A stretch of DNA of 64,000 nucleotides from Diphasiastrum complanatum. Its lineage: Eukaryota; Streptophyta; Lycopodiopsida; Lycopodiales; Lycopodiaceae. The notes beneath the pieces were generated by a model. The model saw only the letters and a list, made by a program, of their open reading frames with translations. It did no database searches and was not told the origin of the DNA. A program made the translations under genes and the position numbers. Shown here piece by piece: positions 49,954 to 62,049 of this stretch (its first letter is position 1; each line of letters starts with the position of its first letter). The stretch is from NCBI GenBank assembly GCA_029204225.1, contig CM055104.1:28588253-28652252 (forward strand), written 5' to 3'.

Positions 49954-50016
49954 CACGTGGCAAGCTTATTTGACTTGTTTTTTTTTCCTCTCCTATCCTC
50001 TTGACTTGCTTTTGAC
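49954..50016. promoter_or_regulatory. G-box and W-box cores upstream of the transporter gene
   Basis: CACGTG at 49954-49959 and TTGAC at 49970, 50001 and 50012. Such motifs bind plant bZIP/bHLH and WRKY factors, but they are short and can occur by chance. Confidence 0.3.
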
Positions 50017-50701
50017 AATTTTTTTGTCTTGCTTATATCAATAATAACAACAATCGTATTGACACCTTAGTGTGTTCTCTCAAACATCGACACTATGTGG
50101 GGATGGAAATCGTATCTTTTTCTATGAAAAGTGCTTTTCCAAAATGGTACAAGATGTAAACTTCTAAAAAAATTTGCCACCTGTTTTTTGTTGTTGGAAA
50201 TTTTATGCTCATGTGAATAGCGGTTCTCTGCCTTTCCAGCACCTCCTCATCATTGCGCGAGAGTTCCTCCCCCTCTCTGCCCAAGCTTGTCTTCCTCCTT
50301 TTGAGCAACTCCGCACTTTCAGCTCAGATCACCTGCAAGAGACCCTCTTGGAGCACGTGCACAAGCAAACCCTTTCCAGCATGCTCTCTGAGGCTCCTTC
50401 GGCGTTGCATTGAGTTCGGCTTCTTTCTTGTGTGGGTCCTGGTGCGGGGGCTTGGCTATCAACTTGGCCTGTTATTCCTTCCTTTCGGTTGTCTTCGGTC
50501 ATCTTCACCACTGCTCTTCGTCTTCGCTTGGGGCTACCTCATCCTTCGGTCTCGGGTCTCTCCAGGTGTGTTTGTGGTCACCTATTGATGCTCTTGCTAT
50601 CCACCTCCTCCGTTGTCCTTCTGGAGTGAGCACATAGCTACGCATGATGTTGTCAGAGATGCAGCGGCCGCTATAGCCAGAGATGGAGGATTCCATGTCC
50701 T

Positions 50702-51113
50702 CAAAGAAATAACTGGACAAAAATCACAAGGAATGACAATTACATGAAAAACTATAATTAATATTAAAACGAATTTTAGTCCAGGTTTAACATATGTTAT
50801 GCTTTCTCGAGTAACTAAAAAATAAAACATTTTTCTCACAAAACAAATGACGCCTGAAGATTTTGATCCTATTCAATTCACAACATAAATATATTTATCG
50901 AATATATTAGACATTAAAAAATATAGTTTTAAAATTAAACTTATAATCAGATTGATTCTAATCAGTTACAATTCGTTTGTTGTGCAACAAAGTAAAAATG
51001 TCATCAGCCGAGACTCCATCAGCAAAAGAAGTTATATATTTTTGAAAAATATAATCTACTTTTCTTCAATCACTTTTTTTTATATAATAGAAGGGAAAAC
51101 AGTTTCATGTCCT
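50702..51113. mobile_element. 412-bp AT-rich insertion with 11-bp target repeat
   Basis: TTCCATGTCCT (50691-50701) before it and TTTCATGTCCT (51103-51113) at its end differ by one base. Taking out the insert restores continuity of the surrounding LINE-like frame. No clear terminal inverted repeat or coding frame, so its class is unknown. Confidence 0.6.
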
Positions 51114-51163
51114 TCCTTCTTCCGCGTCCCACTCTTCCCGCAGGCGGGTTGACATTGTCCTCT

Positions 51164-51617
51164 CTCGGGATGGGATTCGTACCTTGGCAGATGTTGTTGT
51201 TGATCCCACGCGTGGTGACTTATTGCCTCGCTCTGCCTTCACGCTAGGAGAAGCAGCAGGCGTGGTAGCACAAGAGAAGGAATAAAACTACTCCGACAGG
51301 CACCCCACTGATGCTTTCCTTCCCCTGGCAATTGAGACTTATGGCATCTTGCATCGACGCTTTGAGGATTTCCTTCGCATGTGTTCTCATCTCGGGATGG
51401 GATTCGTACCTTGGCAGATGTTGTTGTTGATCCCACGCGTGGTGACTTATTGCCTCGCTCTGCCTTCACGCTAGGAGAAGCAGCAGGCGTGGTAGCACAA
51501 GAGAAGGAATAAAACTACTCCGACAGGCACCCCACTGATGCTTTCCTTCCCCTGGCAATTGAGACTTATGGCATCTTGCATCGACGCTTTGAGGATTTCC
51601 TTCGCATGTGTTCTCAT
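51164..51617 (+). repeat. Perfect 227-bp tandem duplication
   Basis: 51164-51390 and 51391-51617 appear identical base for base. 227 is not a multiple of three, so it also breaks the LINE-like frame. It must be very recent. Confidence 0.93.
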
Positions 51618-51840
51618 CAGGCGGCAGAGCGTCAAGGTATTCCTGGTTCTATTCTCGTGGCTTCTTTCAAACAACGTTTTTCCTTTGCCCTGCAACATGC
51701 GCAGGCCCTATCAATTCTGCAACGGGTGACGGTGGCTGGGTCTGCTACATCTCATCTCCCTTCATTAGCCGACTCACCACCTCTTCACTTTTCTGATATG
51801 CTCAGTCAATTGGCAGACTCCCACTGACATCATCATAGTT

Positions 51841-53891
51841 TATGCACTTTAATTTTTAATGCCAGGATCTGGATTAATCTTAACTTTACTGCAAGCTTCG
51901 CTCTTGTTTGAGCTTACTTTTGTTTAAACTTCCCTTCGAGGTGTATATATCTTTTTCATCAATGTACCTACTACTTTTTCCTATGAATAAATGCACTAGG
52001 GTGTTCATCATCATAGATAGTTCTGAGACTTGTTTTCTTTTTTAGAAAATTCCATGCTCAACAAAAATGGTTCCAGTGTTTTAAACACCAATGTTTTCTC
52101 TATGTAGGATTCACTAGTTTCAATCAAATAATCTACAAAATGGTAGAGAAAATTTTATTATTGCTATATTATTATCACATATAAGGGAGATAGGGTTTGA
52201 GAAAAGAACACTAAGTTTAGAGAACATTTTAATATTTGGGCATTATAAAGCTACCCTAAGATTGATAGATGAGCTAAGTTGATTTAAGCTCCTAACCATT
52301 TGTAAGGTTAATTATTTATTGAAATGATGTTGACTTCTATTTTAGTTTTCTAAGTGCAACAATAAAGAACTCATGAGGATTCTATGATAGATATAGTTTA
52401 GGGTATTACCAAGCCTTGGTCAGCTAGGGCTAGCAATTGCATCTTGAACTTGGAGCAAAAATTAGACTAAGTCAAATCAATTCCCCCACTCTTGTAGGCA
52501 GTGCAACAAGTAGTAAACATTGTGAAAAAATTATCCCTAGGTTTATCTCACCCAGACTCTTGCTCACATGGGTGGTACAACGTTTAACTTACCCTTGAGG
52601 TTGTATTATTGGAACATGACCAAATGATGAGAAATACAACTTTGTGATGCGAGAGAATACTAACTTTTTAGATTATTAACTAGCAAAGTTTGTCTGCCCA
52701 CTTGGGCGGGCAAACATTTTTGAAACGGTTCTAGATCCCATGGTTGGATGTAGGTCTACAGTGCAGGCTTGTAAAAATACAGGACGACATTTTGTCATGT
52801 GGGGGGGGGGATGGGGGGGGGTGGTCCCTGGGCAGCGTGAGCTGCCCTTGTGCTACAAAAGCGCGAGCGGGGGAGTGTGAGCGGGCAACGTGAGCCGCTC
52901 ACATTGAAATTTTAATATATGTAGATATTTAGTATAGAAAATTAAGAAAACTAATAAACAAATTTTGCATGCATATATAGTACATTTTTTATTGACATTC
53001 AATATGCATTCATAATGATCATCTTTCCAAGCAAAGTACAATTCAATTTTCTCTAGTAGAGGAGAGCCATCTTAAATCATTCCTTCCTTGAGTAAGTCTT
53101 GTCTTACATCAACTTACACTTTTTCAAATCTTCAAAATTCGTTAACTTTTTTTATTTTCCAAGTACTTGTAAGCGCACATAAGACTCTAAAAATTCAACT
53201 TATTCTCATATTTTGGCATCTCATAGAACTTGCAAAAACTTCTCTAAGAACATTTCATGGAAAAAGGGGATGAGAGTACAGTCCAAGGCTTGAAAAATAG
53301 GCATTTGATTAGTGTGTAAATGGCCCATACAAGCATTAATATAGAGATTATGGAGAGTTGAACAAATACTTGGGCCTTTAGGGCAATATTTTGAAGCTAG
53401 TAGACTTCGAGGCTTTGAGCCTAAAATACCAAGCCTATGGTCTACTTGTGCTTGTTTCATGGCCTAGATCCTTTGAAAGCATTGTCTTTTGCAAAAAGTG
53501 TACAAAATGTGAAAAATAAAGTAAACTCCAACTTGAATTTTTGAGGCCTAATATGGTAGGTTGAGTTCTAGTTTTATTATATTTCCCACCATATAGCAGA
53601 TGTTTAAATATCAAAAGAGGCACAAGCCTTTCTCTTCTGTTGGTCTAATGTGTTAGAGAAATATGGACCCTTGTGAATAGTCAAGGTTGACTTATGTTAC
53701 AACTTTTACTCCCTATCCTAGTTATTTATAATTTTTATTGACAAATGTACATTTTGCAATCACTGAAATGGCCAAGTCACCGGCCTGTCATGACCTTTGT
53801 AAGTAGATTGTAAATAATTTGTACTCAGAATAAATAGGAGTCAGTTGGTCAACAAAACCTCAGTGTTGGATTTTTGGTCAAAAGTCGAATC
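51841..53891. other. Intergenic DNA without recognised genes
   Basis: AT-rich sequence with only short frames. It includes a G-run (52801-52822) and short inverted or direct repeats around 52840-52900. I see nothing else. Confidence 0.5.
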
Positions 53892-54059
53892 TACAATTTG
53901 TACTTTGGAATTTCTTGAGGAATTTGTGGTTCTTCTTCAATGCCAAGTACAATATCCATCACATCTTGTAGTATTAAGACAAATTCCATTCTAACCTTCC
54001 AAATTGAGTAACTGGAGGTTGACAATCTTTCACTTGCTTCTAATAGAAAGACACCCATT
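53892..54059 (-). pseudogene. Copia gag N-terminus in inverted segment
   Basis: 56-codon frame with LSTSSYSIWKVRMEFVLILQ then DVMDIVLGIEEEPQ, a copia gag start. It stops at 53892 and nothing of gag follows to the left. The continuation of gag (from NEQAL...) is on the plus strand at 55963. It lies about 740 bases inside the LTR at 54799-55411. Confidence 0.8.
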
Positions 54060-54782
54060 TAAGTCATAAAGAATGATGGAAATCAACAAAGATGGATAAA
54101 AGAATTGCTTATCTTCTCACTATAGGAACCAATCAAGGGTACAAAACCAAATCCTATGTAAGACTAAGCAAAAAACTGTGAGATAGATCTCACTAGCTTG
54201 ACAATCTCTCTAAAACAAGATTTGAATCATCAAAAAGATGAAGTATGGCAAAAGTTATGGTTCTCTGAATTTCACACGTGTGAAATATTCCAAAAATGTC
54301 AAATCGACTCAAATACAATCTATTTGTATGAAACAATTTGCCTACAACCTATAAATTTTGTCTAAATCACATATAGATGAGATTGTGTAGCTACTGGATG
54401 ATTTTTGTGATCATTCAAACAATAAATGACATGTACACACGATTTGCCACAGGTCTAGGCGCCCTACCTACGACCCTTCAAAAGCTTATAACTTCTGATT
54501 GGCTTATCCAACTGTCATGATTCAAATTGCATCAGATTCTAGTGGGCTAATTTGCAAGAAATTTGGATCTAAGGTAAGAGAGAAGCACCAATATGAAAAT
54601 GGGTGGATTTCACACGCACCTGAAATTCCGTACAGTACCCGATCTGGACCATTCAATGTGGTTTGAAGCTCTAAATCACCTAAAAACTGCAAACTAGCTA
54701 GAAAGTAGAGTCTAGACAATTCCTAGCTTGAAATCTGATCAGATCTGCAAACTTTTTGATTAGATTTGCTTGTAAAAATTAG

Positions 54783-54798
54783 ATAGGATCTGATACCA
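54783..54798 (-). other. Primer-binding site in inverted segment
   Basis: The minus strand reads TGGTATCAGATCCTAT directly next to the LTR end (54799), a near-match to the initiator-tRNA-Met site. It shows that this LTR is a 5' LTR read on the minus strand. Confidence 0.8.
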
Positions 54799-55411
54799 TG
54801 TTGAATTCACACGTGTGAGACACCCTACACATGTATTTTTGATCTCCTAAGCCCAATAATACCATAAAGATCAGACTAGCATTGGTTGTCAATAGGAAAG
54901 CTGATCATACAAGCAATATTATTGTGTTACAAGCAAGATTTGTCAACAAAACATAAGACTAAGCATCATAAATGTCTCTACTCAACTAGAGAGAGAAAAT
55001 AGCAAGTACAAAACTCGTGGAGAGAGAGAGGGCACAAAGAGCTTGTCTCCAAATTTGCATTACACACAAATTTCATCATCTTCTCAATGAGAGTACATCA
55101 CATATATATAGATCCATGGACTCTTCTCCTAACTTTGAGATGAATTGGAGTTGTGGATCCACCTCTCAAGCTATCTAGACTTATCCAAGCCACTTCACTA
55201 TGTCTAATTGTGCTACATAGTCTTTTCATGCATTAAATGTGGCATGTAAAGTACAAATGACAATTCCTATGGTAGCTCGAGTTTCTACTTCTACCTACCT
55301 TGAATATTTTATTCTAAGATGGGTCTTTACTAAGCCAAAATAGCTCAATTCATTTTGGCATTTTTAGGACCCATACTCACAACATTAGATAGGTTTTTCA
55401 ACATTTTGACA
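54799..55411 (-). repeat. 5' LTR of copia element, inverted
   Basis: 613 bp and the reverse complement of the LTR at 59740-60353. It ends CACACGTGTGAATTCAACA on the minus strand. Similarity between the two covers the whole length. Confidence 0.92.
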
Positions 55412-55640
55412 ATGATATAGAATGCAAACGATGAAGTCATAACCATGTCCAGTTGATGAACCAAGTTCATCAAGATTATTTCAAAAATGACATAAGTGTT
55501 GCCATAATAATTAATATAAGAAAGATTAATTATTATTTTAGATTACTTCAAGATATTTTATTTGTGCATGAGAGATGACGAACTAAGTTCGTCAACAATA
55601 CCAATGTTGTAAGAATAGAATGGAAAGAAATTGAATCTAA
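55412..55640 (-). repeat. Inverted copy of the 514-bp repeat flank
   Basis: The reverse complement of this stretch matches about 60540-60870, apart from an extra 110-120 bp there. It contains the palindromic core TGACGAACTAAGTTCGTCA at about 55587. Confidence 0.8.
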
Positions 55641-55962
55641 TTCTGAACTACATTTGAGTTTCGCATTACAATGGCACTTGGGTATTTGGGTGGCTTCAAA
55701 TCTTTGATTGTTAGCATCTTCCTAGTCTTTCATGAAAGTTAAGTGTCTCTTTCACTTGTAGATGGTCCAACTCTTTTCTATTTTTGAGGAGATTTTAACA
55801 TCTTCAATAGTATTCCAGGGTGTTTACAATAGTGTCTATTTTTGTAGCCACTTCTTCGATCCTCAATATTTCGGTGTTGGAGCCTTTGAATGCATCCATA
55901 CTCACTATACTAAAAAAATTTCTACAGATGGCCAAAGAACTACTTTGCTTTTTTTTAATTCC
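55641..55962. other. Unassigned DNA next to the inversion breakpoint
   Basis: No recognised motif. If the inversion model is right, it was originally upstream of the element. Confidence 0.4.
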
Positions 55963-58900
55963 TGGACCAATGAACAAGCATTATGAAAAGCTTTGGATGG
56001 GTTTGTTGATCTAATGCCAAAGATGCTTGGGATATCTCAAGTCTATCTATGAGGCAAAGAATACTTCTAGACTTCTAACACTAAGAAACCAAAATTTTCA
56101 AAGTGTACAGAGAAGTGATGAATGTGCTTCAGCTTATGTAATGAGAGTTAAAGACCTCCATAGAGAATTGTCATGCATAGGAGACTCCATCAACCAAAAT
56201 GAACTTGTTCAAGTCATACTTAATGGGTTAAAGGAGGAATATGACAACCTTGTTCAGAGTTATGCCATTAAGGAGGAGCTACCAAGTTTGGAAGCACTCC
56301 ATTTCTGAAGAATCAAGACAAGAGTATAAACTCTTGAAAATGGAAAGACTGTCTCTCAACATTGATGGTAAAGCTCTCTTTACCAAAGACAAGCACAAGA
56401 CAAGAAGTAAGAACCAACACCAATCATCTTCAAGCAAGAACAATCTTATTTCCAAGGAGAAATGAAAGAGGATGAGTCCTCTCAAGCTTCCACATCCAAG
56501 AAGAAGAAGAAAAACATCAAGTGTTTCTTTTGTGGCAAGAAGGGGTATTATGCCACCAATTGCTTCAAGAAGAAAAGTCAATTCAAGCAAACCAACATTT
56601 CTAATGAAGAGAAGGAAGATGCTCATGCAAGTGATGGAGAGGGATCTCTTATGGTCTCGAGTTTTTCTTTATCACCTTTCAAGAAGGATGGTTCGTGGTA
56701 TATCGACAGTGGAGCTTCCTCACATATGTGTAGCTCCAAGTATTCTTTTTCATCCATGCCACCTTATGAAGGAGCCAAGAAGTCCATCTACACAGCAAAT
56801 GATCATGAGTGTGCTATTGAAGGCACAAGAACCATTCCCTTAAAGCTTTCTTCATCAAAAGTTCTTTCTGTGTCTAATGTACTTTTTGTTCCCAAGTTAG
56901 CAAAAAATCTTATTAGTGTTGGGCAATTGTTTGATAGTGGACTAGATGTGAATATCAATGTTGATACATGTACAATCAAGAAGCATGATGAGATCCTTGC
57001 ATTTGGGTCTAGATATGGTGAAATCTATAAGCTTGATCCCAAAGAGTATGCTAACTCTTGTGATAGTGCTTTTGCTACTCATATGTCTTTGGAAAAACTA
57101 TGGCATAGAAGGTTGGGACATTCTAACTATAATTCTATGGTGTCCATGGTCAAGAAAGCCAAAGCTATTGGCTTGCCTAATCTTATCTCCAAGAATTTCA
57201 AGCCATGTGAGGCTTGTGCCATATCTAAGTTTCATAAGAAGCCTTTTTCAAAGTCATCTATCAAGACTACACATCCATTGGAGCTACACTCGGATGTGCA
57301 CTTCTCATCTTCAAAGAGCAAGGGTGGTGCTACTTGCTTTGTAACTTTCATTGATGATTTCAATAGATTTACTTGGGTATATTTTCTAGCTTCAAAGTCT
57401 ATGGTGTTTGACTATTTCCTAAAGTTCAAAGCTATAGTTGACAAGCAATTTTCTTACAAATCAAGATTCTTAGAAGTGATGGAGGTGGTGACTACACTTC
57501 CAATAAATTTCATGATTATTGTGAGCTTGAAGGCATTAAAAGGGAGTTTTCTTGTGCATATACATCATCTCAAAATGGGGTGGTTGAAAGAAAGAATAGA
57601 ACATTGTGTGAATGTGCCAAAACCATTAGAATTGAGGCATCCTTGCCAAAAGACTTTTGGGGTGAGGCCATCAATTGTTCAAACTATCTTCAAAAGACTC
57701 CCTCATATTGCACTTGGAGGAAAGTTACCATATGAAACACTCTATTTGAAGAAACCTAAGGTTGAACACCTTAGAGTATTTGGATGCATATGCTTTGTCC
57801 ATATTCCCTTGGAAACGAGGAAGAAGGATGATCCTTGTGCAAGCAAAGGAGTAATGGTTGGATATTCATCCAACAAGAAAGCCTATCGAATCTACATGCT
57901 CTCTACCTCTAAAGTAATTGATAGTAGAGATGTAGTTTTTTATGAAAAAGAAAAGTCCAATCTTGGAGGAGCCGAAATCAAGCAACCTCAAAATTTATCA
58001 CCTATTGTTATTGAAGACAATCAACATATGGAGGAGTCAAGATTTGAAGATGGAAGTCCTCGAATTTTCACTCCTAGAATCTCCCTGAGGGAGAGATCCA
58101 AGCCCAAGAGGCTCACTTATGATGACAAAGGAAAACAAGTGGATCTTGATTTCACTTATGCTTATTTTGTTTCTCATGAGGAGCCTAAATATGTTCAAGA
58201 AGCCCTCAATACCAAGGAGTGATATGAGGCCATGAAGATTGAATATGATGCCTTGATCACCAACCACACATGGGAGCTAGTGGATCCACCACCTTACATG
58301 CATATCATTGGATGCAAGTGGGTGTTTAAGATCAAGTACAATCATGATGGCTCCATCAACAAGTACAAGGCAAGAATATGTGCTAGAAGCTTTGCACAAA
58401 TATATGGCAGTGACTATGAAGAAACCTTTGCTCCTGTAGCAAAGATGGTGACAATAAGAATCATAATCTCTCTTGCCTTATTTTTTTAAGTGGAAACTGT
58501 TTCAACTTGATGTCTCCAACGCTTTTTTGAATGGCTATCTTGAGGAGGAGATATACATGGAATAGCCTCAAAAATTTATCAAGGATAAATCTAAGGTGTG
58601 TTTCTATTTAGAAGTCTTTATGGTTTAAAGCAAGCACCTAGATCATGGTATTCAAGACTAAACAACTTTCTACTTTCATTAGGATTTGTGCTTAGTGACT
58701 ATGATCCTTCTATGTACTTAAAGTTTGATGGTAGTAATATTGTCATTCTTCTAATCTATGTAGATGACATTATTCTTAGTGGAAGTTGTTTGATGCTAGT
58801 TCAAGAAACCAAAGATACATTAGGAAAAGAATTTAAAATGCAAGATCTAGGAGAGATCCATAACATTTTGGGCCTTGGATTGATTTTCATAAAGAGTATT

Positions 58901-59721
58901 CTTTTATTTGTCAATCTAGATATGTCTTTTCTATGTTGAGAAAATTTAATATGCAAAATTGTAAAGGCATAGGTACTCCCATGGAGCAACATGTAAAAGA
59001 TCCTATTAAAGGTAATGAAAGATCCTTTGAGGACATCACACTTTATAGGAGTCTTATAGGCTCTTTATTTTGGCTTACTATCACTAGACCCAATTTGAGC
59101 TATTGTGTGCACAAATTGAGTCAATTTATGCAAGATCCCAAGATCCAACATTGGAAGATGGCCAAGAGAGTTCTAAGATGTGTATCTTCTACTCAAGATT
59201 ATGGTTTATTGTACAAAAATGAAAATCTAACCATTGTTGGCTATTCAGATTCCGATTTTGCAAGTGATAAAATGGATTGAAAGTCCATAAATGCATATAC
59301 TATCTTTCTTGGAGGCAATCTTGTGTCTTGGCTTCCAAAGAAGCAAGACACCATATATCTATCATCTTGTGAGGCCGAGTACAAAGCACTCTCTACAACA
59401 ACTAAAGAGGTGCTTTGGATCAAGAGGTTAATCGTGGAGCTAAAGTGCATCAAAGAGGATGATCTTCCCTTGATCAAATGTGACAACATATCGGCACAAG
59501 CTCTTGCAAACAATCCTATTTTTCATGCAAGAAGCAAACATATAGAAGTGGCACACCATTTTGTAAGGGAAAAGCTCATTGGAGGTGAAATCAACTTAGA
59601 ACATGTCGACACATCTTCGTGTATTGCTGATCTTCTCACAAAGCCATTTTGCAAAAGTGCCTTCTCAAAGCATAGGTCTAATCTTGGTCTTATCTCAAGA
59701 TCAATGCTTGATCTACATTAG
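55963..59721 (+). pseudogene. Ty1/copia gag (C-term) to RNase H, body of the inverted-5' element
   Basis: Gag resumes at 55963 (WTNEQAL, then after shifts LKSIYEAKNTSRLL and a zinc knuckle CFFCGKKGYYATNC whose His is Tyr). The 586-codon frame at 56462-58222 includes the protease motif WYIDSGASSHM (intact DSG), KNLISVGQLF, LWHRRLGHSNYNSM, integrase zinc Cys pair CEAC and core FVTFIDDFNRFTWVYF. Between about 57470 and 57720 the frame is wrong relative to the family although it stays open, because two shifts compensate. Reverse transcriptase (58232-59280) has YVDDIILSG; RNase H (59323-59721) has SSCEAEYKALSTTTKEVLWI and HARSKHIEVAHHFVREKL. Confidence 0.93.
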
Positions 59722-59731
59722 ATACATTTTT

Positions 59732-59739
59732 AGAAGGAG
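59732..59739 (+). other. Polypurine tract
   Basis: AGAAGGAG directly before the TG of the 3' LTR. Confidence 0.75.
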
Positions 59740-60353
59740 TGTCAAAATATTAAAAAATCTATCTAATGTTGTGAGTGTGGGTCCTAAAAATGCCAAAGAT
59801 GAATTGAGCTCTTTTGGCTTAGTAAAGACCCATCTTAGAATAAAATATTCAAGGTAGGTAGAAGTACAAACTCGAGCTACCATAGGAATTGCCATTTGTA
59901 CTTTACATGCCACATTTAATGCATGAAAAGACTATGCGGCACAATTAGACATAGTGAAGTGGCTTGGATAAGTCTAGATAGCTTGAGAGGTGGATCCACA
60001 ACTCCAATTCAACTCAACGTAGGAGAAGAGTCCATGGATCTATATATATGTGATGTACTCTCATTGAGGAGATGATGAAATTTGTGTATAATGCAAGTTT
60101 GGAGACAAGCTCTTTGTGCCCTCTCTCTCTCCACGAGTTTTGTACTTGCTATTTTCTCTCTCTAGCCGAGTAGAGGCATTTATGATGCTAAGGTCTTATG
60201 TTTTGTTGACAGATCTTGCTTGTATCAAAATAATATTGCTCGTATGATCAGCTTTCCTATTGACAACCAATGCTAGTCTGATCTTTATGGTATTATGGGG
60301 CTTAGGAGATAAAAAATACATGTGTAGGGCGTCCCACACGTGTGAATTCAACA
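59740..60353 (+). repeat. 3' LTR of copia element
   Basis: 614 bp, TGTCAAAAT...TTCAACA, the inverse partner of 54799-55411. ATCAC follows it; ATCAT precedes the 5' LTR on its own strand, giving a probable target duplication with one change. Confidence 0.92.
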
Positions 60354-61290
60354 ATCACAACCATAGGTAATGTTGACGAACTGAGTTCGTCAACTATCAC
60401 TCATAATAAAACATTGCCATTAAATATAAAGCAATAATTATTCTTCACATGGTTACCACATAAATAAATAGCATTTTATCAAGACAACAATCTTGCTCAA
60501 CTTAGTTCGTCAACTAGACAGCTATAAGTAAGTTTTCAATTCCATTCTATTCATACAGCATTAGTATTATTGACGAACTCAGTTCGTCAATTCTCATTCA
60601 AAAATAAAATCTTGAAGTAATCATAAAATAATAATTGACCTTTCTTATATCCTTTCTTATATATTATATCTTTTGTTGATATGGTCCTTTTCACACAGCT
60701 ATTATTTGGCAGACTGTCGAAAAAAATAGCCATCATAAAACCCATGGTACTTATCAATAACGCTGACCATATAATTATTACTCAACACTTCTGTCGTATT
60801 TAAAATAATCTTGGTGAACTTGGTTTGTCAACTGGACATGGTTATGATTTCATCGTTTGCATTCTATAGCACAACCATAGGTAATGTTGACGAACTGAGT
60901 TCGTCAGCTATCACTCATAATAAAAACATTGCCATTGAATATAAAGCAATAATTATTCTTCACATGGTTACCACATAAATAAATAGCGATTTACTATAAA
61001 GTTTAGTGTAATTGGTTGTTGGAATTTTTTTGAGCTCACTTTGTGAAAAATAAAAACAACATAGCTATAATGTTAGATGTGGACACTTTCATTGAAAGCA
61101 ATTGATGATTTTCAATATACTACATAAACAATACACTTTTATAAAGACATCAATCTTATTAAACTTACTTCGTAATCTAGACATAGCTATGATTAAGTTT
61201 TCATTTCCATTCGATTCTGTAACTTTGGTATTGTTGACGAACTCAATTCATCAACTCTCATGCAAAAATAATGACATTGTGCAAATGAGG
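60354..61290 (+). repeat. Tandem repeat, unit about 514 bp, with palindromic core
   Basis: The phrase CACAACCATAGGTAATGTTG occurs at 60356 and 60870, and the following sequence is closely similar for over 100 bp. Later parts also match between units, with separate insertions of roughly 110-150 bp in each. The core TGACGAACTNAGTTCGTCA appears at 60374, 60571 and 60888, with decayed forms near 60497, 60812, 61159 and 61235. No coding frame. Confidence 0.8.
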
Positions 61291-61732
61291 CCATCTTTGA
61301 AAAACCAAAAAGTTGGGCCTTTCGGTCCATCCTCTTGTGGATACGAGGCCTTCATCTGATTTTTAGTGTTGATTTGACTGTTTCACTTTCCTCTTGCTTA
61401 ATCAGTATAAAGTTGATGGGAATGATGTAACAACTCCAATGGGCTGCACCAAGAAATGTATTGGCAGCATTGCACATTGAACAGAAACTTGGCATTGATT
61501 GACACTGCCATTTCTTCAAGTTTGTCAAAACTCTCATCCATGAGCATAATGAGCATTGATCCACACTGAGAACTCAGGAGGCACATCAATTATAGCTAGT
61601 AGCTACTCCACCAAAACTGAGAAGGAATCTGAGAGGGAGTGGAGTCACCCACGACAGTGAGAGAGGGAGGGTTTGAGCGCCATGAGGACCGAGGATCAAG
61701 CTGCAAGCCCGAAGCTGAGGACTTAGGAGCAC

Positions 61733-61734
<2 letters not shown>
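61291..61734. other. Intergenic DNA
   Basis: Short frames only; no recognised feature. Confidence 0.4.

Positions 61735-61803
<69 letters not shown>
61735..61803 (+). repeat. (GA)n microsatellite
   Basis: About 34 GA units. Confidence 0.98.
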
Positions 61804-61805
<2 letters not shown>

Positions 61806-62049
61806 CCGAAGACACGCAAGGAGTGACCTAGAAAGAGAGAAAAAGGAGCACGAGAATGACCCGAGGGGGGGGCCTGCATCTTCAAAGCACTGCCCCATTT
61901 TGGCCCCAGCTTCACCACAACCACACATTGTTTTTTTGGATGCCTGGGTGCCACGTGTCCAAGCAGCCAAAATATATCCCATAAGTATTTCTATGAAATT
62001 TTTGAGAGGGCATATATATGCAAATTGCACATCTTCCTCAATGTGTGTG

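Larger units (their letters stand above)
50170..51840 (+). pseudogene. LINE-like ORF C-terminal remnant
   Basis: Plus frames carry a pattern I know from the C-terminal part of non-LTR reverse-transcriptase ORFs in plants and algae. It reads LPHPSVSGLSRCVCGHPIDA then LAIHLLRC (a C-x-C-x8-H-x4-C zinc-like site, 50530-50620), ATHDVVRDAAAAIARDGGFH, RRRVDIVLSRDGIRTLADVV, DPTRGDL, FLPLAIETYGILHRRFEDFL and QRFSFALQHAQALSILQR. It ends with a stop at about 51828. A 412-bp insertion (50702-51113) and a 227-bp tandem duplication interrupt it, and there are shifts before 50640. No reverse transcriptase domain is present, so it is a 5'-truncated copy, as usual for LINEs. Confidence 0.6.

Noticed and set aside
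49799-50044. 81-codon frame upstream of the transporter
   Set aside because: Lies in the promoter region, no motif, ends in low-complexity phenylalanine-rich sequence.
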